Assembly: GCA_905178155.1 (NCBI GenBank)
Contig: CAJINV010000016.1
Span: 1,497,824-1,561,823, forward strand
Length of the DNA: 64,000 nt
Direction of reading: 5' to 3'
Origin: Amoebophrya sp. A120
Taxonomy: Eukaryota > Sar > Dinophyceae > Syndiniales > Amoebophryaceae
Shown: positions 55,653 through 64,000 of the stretch, in pieces
How positions within the stretch are numbered: the stretch's first letter is position 1
Layout of the letters: the number at the start of each line of letters is the position of its first letter
Notes under the pieces: generated by a model
Databases searched by the model: none
Seen by the model: the letters and a program-made list of their open reading frames with translations, nothing else
What the model was told of the DNA's origin: nothing
Program-made: the position numbers and the translations under genes

Positions 55653-58600
55653 TCATTTTTCCGCGCCTCCACCCGAAGGCCCATCTGCTCCCTCCCCACC
55701 CTTTTCTTCCTCCTGCCTCCTTTGCTCCTTCAGCATAGCAGCGTACTTCGCCCGCGAGGCGCGGGTGCGCAGGTGCACCCCCTTGGAATCAGGACGTCCC
55801 TGCAAATTCGCCGGACCCCTATTCATGAAATCCGGGAGAGGTTTCGAGGCTCTTGCCTTGGCTTTTGGCTTCGCTTGTTGATAATGTGGGGGAAAACCAA
55901 ACGCGTTAATATTTCCAGGAGCACCTCCGGGCTGAGCAGCACCACCGAGCCGCGACTTTTCCTTTTGTGCTTCTCCTGCACCTGGCCCCGTTGCGTTGTT
56001 CTTTATCGAAGAAGTGGATAAAAGTGCGCCACCTGCCTGAAGTCGCTGCTCCAAAACCCGCCCGGGCATGGTGATCCGTCGAATTTCCGTTATCAGGCGA
56101 AAGCTCGACATGCCTTCCCGCCTCGCCTGTTGGCGCAAATTCGCGATCTGGGTCTGCTCCTGCTTTTGCAACTTCTTGATCTGCACCACCTTCCCACACT
56201 GGCGAAGGAGAACTTGCGCTAAGGGAGACAGGCGGGTGGAATTGCGAAGATGAGATTGACCAGCTCGTTCACCTGGAATTAAGAGCGAAGCAGCTTCCTG
56301 CTGCGCGCCCCCGGTCATCATCTTGCGGCCAGTAAAGCCTTTGATGGCTCGTTTTTTACCAAGCTGCGCCAATGCGAGATGCCGCGGAATTTTCGTCCCT
56401 GATTTATTTTCTGGGACGAGCTGTATCTCCTCTCGATCTTCCACGTCTTCAACTTTCGCAAGCAAAGCCCCGGTCTTCAGTTCCTCTGCGACGGTTGTAG
56501 ATTTATTTTCGGTATGCTTGTTTCCCGGCAGTAGTTGTGCCACAACTGCATCTTCAGCTTCCGCCTCCTCTTGCTCATGTAACATCGTACCTTCGAGGGC
56601 GAAAAAATCTGCATCCGCGGCGAGCGGGTCAAACGTGCTGGTCGGTCCACCTGCACTACTAGCGTCTCGCCCCTGCGCCTCATCCTCCGCCGATCCCCGA
56701 CCGAGCAACGCTCGGTCGTCAAACACCCCGTCAAGCAAGTTGTGGAGTTGTCCATGTTGCTGCTCCCCATCAACACCTTTTTTCTTTCCTTTCGCCAAAT
56801 GCTGAAATTGCCCTTCGTCGATGACCATGTCATCCAATTTCCGTTTTATCACCTGTTTCCGCCAAATATTCTCCTCCACCGTGAAGCTCGACAACAACCG
56901 AAACACGTGGACGTCTTTCAGCTGCCCAATGCGGTGCACCCGGTCCATGGCCTGCCGGTCCGTAGCCGGGTTCCTATGGGTGTGTCAGGATTGAAACCGA
57001 CAAAGTTGAAATGATCTGTGATGCATGAAATGCAAGGCACGAAGTGACTGTCTTGCAGGGATTGCAAGAGACGCCAATTGTGAAGAGCCTGTTTCGGGTT
57101 TGGGATAAAGCTGCTAAAGTAGAATGACAGAGGATGCCTTCTTTCGCTAAACAGCATGACAAACTGGATGTCGATGACGTCGAAATTTGTCATGCGCTGC
57201 TTCGAAATTGGGCTTCCGACTGGTATCGGTTTTATGCATTACAAGCTATTTCAACTCTGTCGATTTCGATCCTGACACTCCCATAATTCCAGTCGCTGTC
57301 GTAGAAAATGACCACGTTGGCACCCGTTTATCAAATGCAAAAGCATCGTGCTCGTAGTAATTGCAATCATGCATTACAAATTTTTCTCTCAAGGTAAATC
57401 CGCATTACAAATTTAATTTGTAATGCTAAGCCAATTTGTAATGCACTTTATACTAGTACGATACTTTTGCAATGCATACCGTTAAATTCAGCCCTATGCC
57501 TCCCGCTCTGGTGGAGGAGAGCATGATAAACGTGTTTGGTTTCTCGTTGAAGTCGTCGACGAGTTTTTGTCTATCCGGGTTGCTGGTTTTTCCGTCTAAC
57601 CGACTATACGTGTAGTTGTGCACGGCGAGGAATTCTTCGAGTATGTCTAGCATTTTCCCAAACTGGGTGAACAGTAAGACGCGGTTCTGCTTCGAATAGC
57701 ACTGCTGGAGCAGGCGCTTTAAAACTTGGAGCTTCCCGGAGTCGTAGGTCAAATTCCGCGGGTCCGGCATTTGGATTAAAGACGACGAAGTAGTTGTAAA
57801 GGGTCTGTTACTCAGCATCTTCCCAGCGACGGCACCTCCACCCCCACTCTGGTCTAAAAAAGCCATCGCGCTCGAAGGAAAGAGCACCCCGCACTGACTC
57901 CTGTCTCCGCGATTTCGTGCGTAGAAGGTAGAAGCGGGAAGAACGTCAGCGTTGTCGTTGAGATCATCTCTGGTGCCAGTTGTTCCGACCATCTCCTGAT
58001 AGCGGGAGCTGAACCAAGAATTATTTTCCCGCTTCTTGTTCCGATCAGCTCGTGTCAGCTGTAGTGCGCCCGCCGCCTCGGAAAACCGAAAGCGACACGC
58101 TTTCTCGATCGCCGCTTGCGCTTCTGCGGTGCGACTCGTGACCCCTTGAGTCGATAACGCGTCTGCTGACATCACAGTAACAGAATCTTGCACGCCTTTC
58201 GTTCTTGTCAATCTCATCTTCCTCCCTTTCTTCATGCGTCCGTTGTAGATTGGTGCGGCGAGGACAGAAACAGATAGAGCCGGACGTCGCTGTGCTGCTG
58301 GATCGACGTCCCCTTCTTCAGTACAAAAGTGACCATCTCCAGAACTTCTTCTTGCGCCACCCCGGTTGATACAACGTAAACCTGACCCTCCCACCACCAG
58401 CTGTTGCGGCCCCGCACTTTTCGTGTGCCACCGGTCATCCGCGTGCTCGAGCTGTAGCTCCGTGCGAAAGCAATGCAGCCTCGCCCGCACGACCTTCTCT
58501 TCCTGCTCGGAAAGGAGAGTACTTCTAGCCGGCTTCTTTTGAAGATGCCCAGAGGTCTTGTTCAAAAATAAAGCTGCTCGACTTTTGCAGCTTTGCTGAT

Positions 58601-61600
58601 GGTGTACTAGCGGCGTTCGTTCAGGAGCACCTGGATGTAGATCCTGATATTGCTGTAAAAGTGGTTCGTCAGCTTGTTGTTCTATCAAGTGTAAAAATGT
58701 CTGGGTCTGGAAGGTTCTGAGACTTGTCATGCACGTTTTGCATGAGCCATGAGGTCTGGAATGCGAGACCTAGCATGACAGATTCTGTGAGATCCGTATC
58801 ATGCGTATCCTGCGTGAGAAACTTCCTCTCAACTTGGTCAAAAGTGGACAGCTTTTGGCATTCATGCAACACAGATTTTTGCACGATCCAGAATTAGCAT
58901 TACAAGTTGCAACCTTCCAGACCCAGACATTTTTACAATGCATATGCTCTATTTCAACATCAAACCTCCGCTCGCTCATGGCGTTCAGAAGTATCGCAAG
59001 GAAAAATCCCCCCTCCCCATATTGAAGAGGTAGGTTTTCAAAAATTTGTGTTGCTGATTTGAGGTCACAAATCACGTCTGTGTTGCAAGAAGACAAGGGC
59101 AGCAGCTTCCGTCCCATTATGGAGGCGGTTTATCATGCTGTTGAGCAAACATCACCGACGCTTTTCATGCTAAGCGCCTAAGTCAAAGCCTCTCTGCTCA
59201 GGCTTGATATGGGTCTGCAGTCCTCTCCAGCAAGACAGATGTGATTTGTGTACTCAAATACAGCAACACAAATTCCGCTTTCGATGTGGGGAGGGGGGAT
59301 TTTTCCTCACAATAAGAAGGGGTGTGAAGTTCTTGTCCGTCAGAAAACTGTTCTGGTAAATGCCACTGTGCATGTGAAAACCGTGTTTGCCGTCGAGAAC
59401 CAAGTCGCTGTCGTGGAGTTTGTTGATCTTATCCGCAAGCACACCACCTTTCAGTACGGTGCTAGTCTCGTCGCCGTCAGCATTGGAAGCTGCCCTGGTC
59501 GACGTCCCAGCATGATAGTAGCAAGGGCTGCTCCCATGATCTTCGGAGGTACCACTGGAAGCAGCCAATATGTCGAAATTCGCCGGGGGAACTAACACTT
59601 TCGGGATGTAGCACCGCAGAAACCCAAGCCCGGTCCGCTTGATCCGCTCGACCACGGAATACTCGGATGGACAGCTCGAGTGAAGGAGGAGAAAGTTCTC
59701 AAGCTCTAAGGAGCGAGTAGTTCTGGAAGTTGCTGCTGCTGCAGCTGTACCGTCTGCATGATCATTTTTCGCGATGAGTACACTGCTGCTGCTGCTTCTG
59801 GACCGGCTGCGGCCGCGCGGAAACGGGAAGCTGCATACTTCTGGCCGCGGTATCAACACATTCGCGATGGTATCCTCGCTGATGCTTGTTGCCAACGTTA
59901 ATATTCTTGATGAAGCTTTCTTGGAAGAAGATTTAGATTTTGCTTCGCCATCCCCGCCCGTTACGTTTTTCTGACGATGCTCAAAGTTTTGACAGCTTTG
60001 CCTCGCTTGCCAATTTCGGAAAGCCGTTTGTACCCGATGCGGGAGGTCGTCGGTTTGATGGTTTGAGCTTGTCCTCTCGCTGCTGCTGGTGCCAACATTC
60101 TTCTCCGGACTGTAGAAAAATTTGCTGAACCACTGCTGCTCCTTTTCGCGGGTTTTTTTTGTGAAGAAATTTGGTCTGGTTTCCTCGGTCAGCCAGGATG
60201 TTGTCAGGTTCATCAGACAGTGCAGGGAGGAACTGGAGCTAGTGGTACAACCACCGTCAGAAGCACGATCCAAAAAACTCTTCGGGCGGAAATTCGACGC
60301 GCCACACCCGCGGAGAAGGTTTGAGAAGGAGGAGGTTGGCGGGAAAGAAGAATCCAAAAAGCTGGAGTCTGAGTCTGACACAGACTCAGACATATCGTGC
60401 CTTTTGCTGGCTTTACCCCTTTTCCATCGTGGTTTCAGATAAAGACTTTCCAGCCGTATTCTCCGGGCTTCGAACAGATTCTGGTTTGCGTTGTTGTGAT
60501 GATAATTCCGGCTCGTCGGAGCATTTACATGATCTCCAGGATAATTGGAGGACACGAGGAGGTTTAAGAGCTTGTTGAGTCCGAATCCCCTGCTCGTCTC
60601 GCGAACGTCGCCACGACGTCCTCTCGGCAAGAAAGAGCCACCTCGTGCTCGTCCTCCAGGCTCCTCTTGTAGAAGATCAACAAAAACGATTTCCGGCACG
60701 ACAAAGCGGATCACATCCTTCATTGCGAAGGGGATTTGCACCTTCCGCGGCTCAAACATGTTATCCAGGAAAAAACACCCAACCCCATCCAATTTGTCAT
60801 GCAAAACATGCATAAAGTCCACTATTTGTCATGCAAAAAATGGATGGTGATTGTTGTCTTTTCCTGGATACATGTCCGGATGGTTGCACACTTTCCGCAA
60901 GTGCATCAGCACGTGCATTTTGCCCAGATAGTCCTTCTTGCCCTCCTTCTGCATGACCTGCTGGACGTACCTGCGATTAATGAACTCGTCGTACAGAAAC
61001 CGCTGTCGTTTTGACAGCCCGCAGGGGACCACGTGCTCAATTTTCGCGGGCAGCTCCTTCTCCACCTGCTTTTTCAACCGGCGGAGAATGCACGGGCGGA
61101 GCAGTCGGTGGAGCCGGTCGACGATGTTATTTTGCTGGTCATTTGCTCCTGCAGATGAAGACGAGGCATTTTTTCCTTATGGATTGCAAAAATGTCTGGG
61201 TCTGGAAGATTGCAACTTGTTATGCTGTTTTTGGAGTCTAAAAAAATTTGTATCGCGTGACCAGCAAGAGGGGCGCAATTTGTGTTACACGGACAGGGCA
61301 TTTCTCATGCGGCAGGCGCATCAGGAAGCCCTCTGCAGGTCTGCGATGCTAGGTCATGCATTACAGGCATCCTGGGTCATGAGAAATATGCATGACAAGT
61401 CTTGCATTCTTCCAGACCCAGACATTTTTGCATTTGATATTCCTGTGCCTGAAACAACAGAACTTGGGTTCTTCTTGTTCAAGTCCTTTTTCAAAAAGGA
61501 CACGTCCAAGCGACCCTTCTTTCCCTCCTCCTCCGCGGCGGCCGACTCAACAAACTGCACCAAGGGGTTGTTAAACCACTCTTTGAAGTCCTGGTGCGAG

Positions 61601-62246
61601 ACGAACAAGTGCGGCATCAGGAAATTATGACAGTGCACAACTCCCGCTCCTCCTCATTTGTCATGCAGAATACCCAATCTACCCTTTGCCTCTTGGCACT
61701 GTTGGCATGACAAGTTCTGGTAGCCCAAAGAGCACCACACTCAAGTGCAAATTTGTCATGCAAAACCGCCACTCTTGCTGGTGCTTGTGTTGCCGTTCAT
61801 GGTATCCAACCGAGGGGGAGGGGGACGAGTTGTGCACTCTCATAGAAATGCAAGAACGCCCACAATTCCATCAGATCGTTCTGCAATGGCGTCCCGGTGA
61901 GCAGTATGCAGCGCAAAAGTATCGCACTCGTATGGCAGTCATGCATTACAAATCTTTTTCTCAGGAGCGTAAATCTGCATTACAAATTTTATTTCTCATT
62001 ATGAGGATATCGATATTTGTAATGCATTTATACGACGAGTACGATGCTTTTGCAATTCATAAGCAGTAACCGCGCTTGGGACACGAGGGGTAAAAGCAGT
62101 TGCCACTTTTGCGATTTGTAGTTCCTGATCAAATGCGCCTCGTCCAAAACGATGAATTCCCAGTTTTGCAAACGCTTGAAGTGGCTGATGTCCGAGCAGA
62201 TCGTGTTGTAATTAGGGGTTGAAAGAATTAAGGTTTTGGTCAAGGT
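55653..62246 (-). CDS. SWR1: SWR1/SRCAP-type Snf2 chromatin-remodelling ATPase, N-terminus outside the window
   Basis: Visible exons are about 62246-62062, 61899-61845, 61620-61440, 61172-60871, 60756-59315, 58986-58945, 58677-57479, 57323-57286 and 56969-55653; all internal introns are introners. This ATPase swaps H2A.Z into nucleosomes. In order: FIVLDEAHLIRNYKSQKWQ (motif II), LLLTGTPLQNDLMELWAFLH (III), FKEWFNNP, CILRRLKKQVEKELP, LRKVCNHPDMFEPR, a large insertion of over 800 residues, NRVLLFTQFGKMLDILEEFL (IV), TRAGGIGLNLTGANVVIFYD (V) and QAMDRVHRIGQ (VI), then a DMVIDEGQF-type post-helicase block. The long insertion in the second RecA lobe is the INO80/SWR1 subfamily signature; the MFEPR and IDEGQF words favour SWR1 over INO80. 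Walker A and the HSA region are not visible and should lie right of 64000. The 5' exon border is uncertain because a satellite abuts it. Confidence 0.9.
56975..57285. mobile_element. Introner, family E
   Basis: This 311-bp element has a gttcc/attcc duplication (4 of 5 match). Excision rebuilds FYDSDWNPATDRQAMDRVHR, which spans two conserved helicase motifs. Confidence 0.95.
57329..57478. mobile_element. Introner, family B
   Basis: This 150-bp element has a perfect duplication, ccgtt. Excision rebuilds GLNLTGANVVIFYDSDWN in the ATPase, an independent check on the boundaries. Confidence 0.96.
58683..58944. mobile_element. Introner, family A
   Basis: This 262-bp element has a tgttc/tgctc duplication (4 of 5 match). 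Excision joins DVEIE to QQADEP in the ATPase insertion. Confidence 0.92.
58992..59314. mobile_element. Introner, family I
   Basis: This 323-bp element, the longest intact one here, has GGAAAAATCCCCCCTCCCCA inverted arms and a perfect duplication, agaag. Excision joins FTPLL to NAMSER, leaving a 42-nt exon before the element at 58683. Confidence 0.93.
60762..60870. mobile_element. Introner, family F
   Basis: This 109-bp element has a perfect duplication, catgt. Excision rebuilds VCNHPDMFEPRKVQIPF, a conserved SWR1 block. Confidence 0.96.
61178..61439. mobile_element. Introner, family A
   Basis: This 262-bp element has a perfect duplication, ttcct. Excision joins VVSGTG to KNASSS in the ATPase. 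Confidence 0.94.
61626..61844. mobile_element. Introner, family G
   Basis: This 219-bp element has ends TATGACAGTGCACAACTCCC and their inverse, with a perfect duplication, gaaat. Excision rebuilds WAFLHFLMPHLFVSHQDF, conserved in SWR1 proteins. Confidence 0.96.
61905..62061. mobile_element. Introner, family B
   Basis: This 157-bp element has a perfect duplication, agcag. Excision rebuilds SQARLLLTGTPLQNDL, helicase motif III. Confidence 0.96.
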
Positions 62247-63738
62247 TTTGACTTGCGATTTTTCATTTTTTTTCTCTTCGCTCTGAATGGAAAAGGAAAG
62301 CGCAGACCATCCAGCCGAAAAAGCTCGCTGCGCCGATATCAACATCTCGGCCGGTATCCAGACCAGCAGAAGCCGGGCAAAATGGAGGCCGCGCGCTTGC
62401 TGCTTCCAACCTCTCCCCTGGGTGAATACGATGAAGCCGCGGCGGCATTTTTCTCGGCTTCTGTTGACCTGGACTGCTGGCCAAGATATTAGCCTCGGCA
62501 CCTCCCCAGAAGAACCCCAGACGCATGCCATCCGCCGCGAGGTATTTGGGGCGCCGGGCTGCTGGCCCGGCTTCTCCGCCCCCAGATCTCATCCTGCGGT
62601 GGCGCGTATCGGGGTCCGGGGGAAGAGGCTGAGCAGCTGCGGGCTTGCCCGGCTGGAGGTTTGGCCGGGTCCCGGTTGCCGCCAAGGCGGCAAGTTCTCG
62701 GCTAGGCCTTTTCATGACAAAAGCGCACCAAAATGGAAGCAGGTTCTGACTTTTTCCGGGAGCTTTCCCCGGGCTAACGCTTACGCCTTTGCCCTTGCCC
62801 TGGCCCCCCCCTTTCGGCCGAACTTGGTGGCCTAAACTGGGCCGACGCGGGCGCCCATATCTTGGCCTGGCGGCCTGCCTTTTCCTGCGAGTTCCCTGGA
62901 GCAAATGGCAGGGCGCCCGGCTTCTCTGGCCCCGCATCCCGTTCCGCAATCTTGCGGGACGCCATCCGGAGGCAAAGGTAGAGCACCTTCCTGGCCAACC
63001 ACAGAGATGCTTGTCCCTGGAGTGGTTGCCGTCAAAGCGGCAAGAGGTTGGCCAGGGTTTTGCTCAGAAGAGGCTCACGGACATGGGCGCAAAGACTTAC
63101 TTTTCCCGGGGGCTTCCCCCGACCTAGAAAAGTACGGTTTTGCTTTCGCTTTGTGCTTCATCTTGTGGCCGAAAGTGCGGAGCCGAGCTGCGCCGATATG
63201 CTCGCCCATATCGTGTCGAGGCGGCCTGCTTCGTCGTGCAAGAGCAAGCCACCTGGAGCAACTGGCAGGGCGCCCGGCTTCTCTGCCCCCGGATTTCGTT
63301 CCACAATCTTGCGGGACGACGGGAGGAGGCAGAGGTAGAGCACCTTAACGGCCAACGACGGATATGCCTGTCCCTGTGATGGCTGCCGCCAAAGCGGCAG
63401 GGTTTTGGTCAGGGTTTTGCTCCGAAAAGGCTCACCACAATCGAAGCAAAAACTTATTTTTTTCGGGAGCTTCCCCCGAGCTAATAAAATAGGTCTTTGC
63501 TTTCGCTTTGCCCTCCTTTTTGTGGCTGAAAGTGTGGAGCTGTTCTGGGCCGGTATGTTCGCCCACATCGTGCCCAGACAACCTACCTGGCCCTGCAAGT
63601 TACTTGGAGCATATGGCAGGGCGCCCGTCTTTTCTGCCTCCGGATCTCGCTCCGCAATCTTGCGCGGCGACGTGCGGAGGCAGAGGTAGATCACCTTCCT
63701 GGCCAGCCACAGAGATGCTTGGCTCTGAGGTGTCCGCC
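62247..63738. repeat. Tandem satellite with unit of about 355 bp
   Basis: Three clear units share the order of landmarks GCCGCCAAAGCGGC-like palindrome, AGGGTTTTGCTC, TTCGGGAGCTTCCCCCGAGC, CATATCG and GGCAGGGCGCCCGGCTTCTC. They start at about 62675, 63025 and 63382 (periods 350 and 357). An older, more diverged unit occupies about 62,240-62,674. Open frames follow from GC content. The array directly abuts the first visible SWR1 exon, so it sits in an intron or replaces upstream exons. Confidence 0.82.
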
Positions 63739-63830
63739 GTCGACCTCATCTTCAAGCCAAAGCCTTATTTTATTAGGTCGCGTTTCGGACAAAAAAAAAA
63801 TTAAGGTTTAGGTTTGGAGATGAGGTCGAC
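63739..63830. repeat. Inverted repeat with GTCGACCTCATCT arms
   Basis: The arms GTCGACCTCATCTTCAA (63739) and TTGGAGATGAGGTCGAC (63814-63830) are reverse complements with one mismatch. They enclose an A-rich loop containing ten consecutive A residues (63791-63800). Confidence 0.85.
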
Positions 63831-63847
63831 AACCCAACCTCAAAGAT

Positions 63848-63950
63848 CGCCCTCTCTTTTTGCGGTCCACTTCCTGCTGCCTGGGCCACTCGCAGTGGCT
63901 GGAGGCTGGCCATGGCCGGCCCGTAGGAACTTGACCTCAAAAAGAGAGGC
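63848..63950. repeat. Second inverted repeat, CCCTCTCTTTTTG arms
   Basis: GCCCTCTCTTTTTGCGGTC (about 63850) and GACCTCAAAAAGAGAGGCC (about 63932) are near-perfect reverse complements about 65 bp apart. With the preceding palindrome they may mark the edge of a mobile element. Confidence 0.75.
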
Positions 63951-64000
63951 CGACTTTTGTCGGCTGGGTATGACGAGCTCATTTCAAATCAAAAACTTAG

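Noticed and set aside
963-62061. CRISPR-like array from the recurring TTTGTCATGC words
   Set aside because: The words sit inside eukaryotic introners with inverted ends and irregular spacing; there are no regular spacers and no cas genes.
1-64000. tRNA, rRNA or dinoflagellate spliced-leader genes
   Set aside because: I looked for a spliced-leader core (TTTGGCTCAAG) and for obvious tRNA or rRNA landmarks and found none by eye; a covariance-model search would be needed to exclude them.

Overview
The window reads as nuclear DNA of a protist with very dense introns. Every supported gene is on the minus strand: eight convincing or probable genes in one head-to-tail array. Long one-way arrays, low-complexity proteins and coding exons riddled with transposon-like introns point to a dinoflagellate-grade alveolate. 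The best match I know is the syndinian parasite Amoebophrya, for which invasive 'introner' elements with non-canonical splice sites have been described. That assignment is inference; no rRNA, organellar gene or spliced-leader sequence was seen to confirm it.

The central feature is a set of 38 introner-type introns (about 109-323 bp, plus one enlarged to 1,564 bp). Each starts TAT, ends ATA, carries terminal inverted repeats and is flanked by a 5-bp target-site duplication, perfect in most cases. Removing the element plus one copy of the duplication restores the reading frame at every junction I tested. In the SWR1-like ATPase this rebuilds conserved helicase motifs across exon ends. In the giant gene, 25 such removals plus one GT-AG intron give 18,462 nt, exactly 6,154 codons. 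At least ten unrelated terminal-repeat families share this architecture. All 38 lie inside coding sequence; none was seen between genes.

Layout from left to right, all minus strand: (1) 1-3497, a secreted protein running off the left edge. (2) 4480-4743, a small hypothetical protein. (3) 5266-8010, a RING-CH (MARCH-type) membrane E3 ligase. (4) 8534-9646, IMP4, a ribosome-biogenesis protein. (5) 10867-17712, a WW-domain (CEP164-like) protein fused to a TFIIS-N-like domain. (6) 18.4-20.7 kb, a GC-rich noncoding element present as two tandem diverged copies. (7) 20943-25428, a GY/Q/S-rich protein of unknown function. (8) 26.1-28.3 kb, further GC-rich noncoding elements. (9) 29466-54776, a 27-exon gene for a predicted 6,153-residue signal-anchored giant protein with a mucin-like Ser/Thr tract, His-rich tracts and internal repeats. 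(10) 55653-62246, the C-terminal part of a SWR1/SRCAP chromatin-remodelling ATPase. (11) 62.2-64.0 kb, a tandem satellite of about 355 bp and inverted repeats, upstream of the visible SWR1 exons and probably in an intron or at the broken end of the gene.

Genes 1 and 9 share a short recurring motif, [S/T/A]-F-[L/V/I/M]-[Q/E], about 21 times in total, usually beside low-complexity linkers. I do not recognise it; a processing or sorting signal is one testable idea. The genes do not form an obvious pathway: housekeeping functions (IMP4, SWR1, E3 ligase) are interspersed with lineage-specific surface or secreted proteins.
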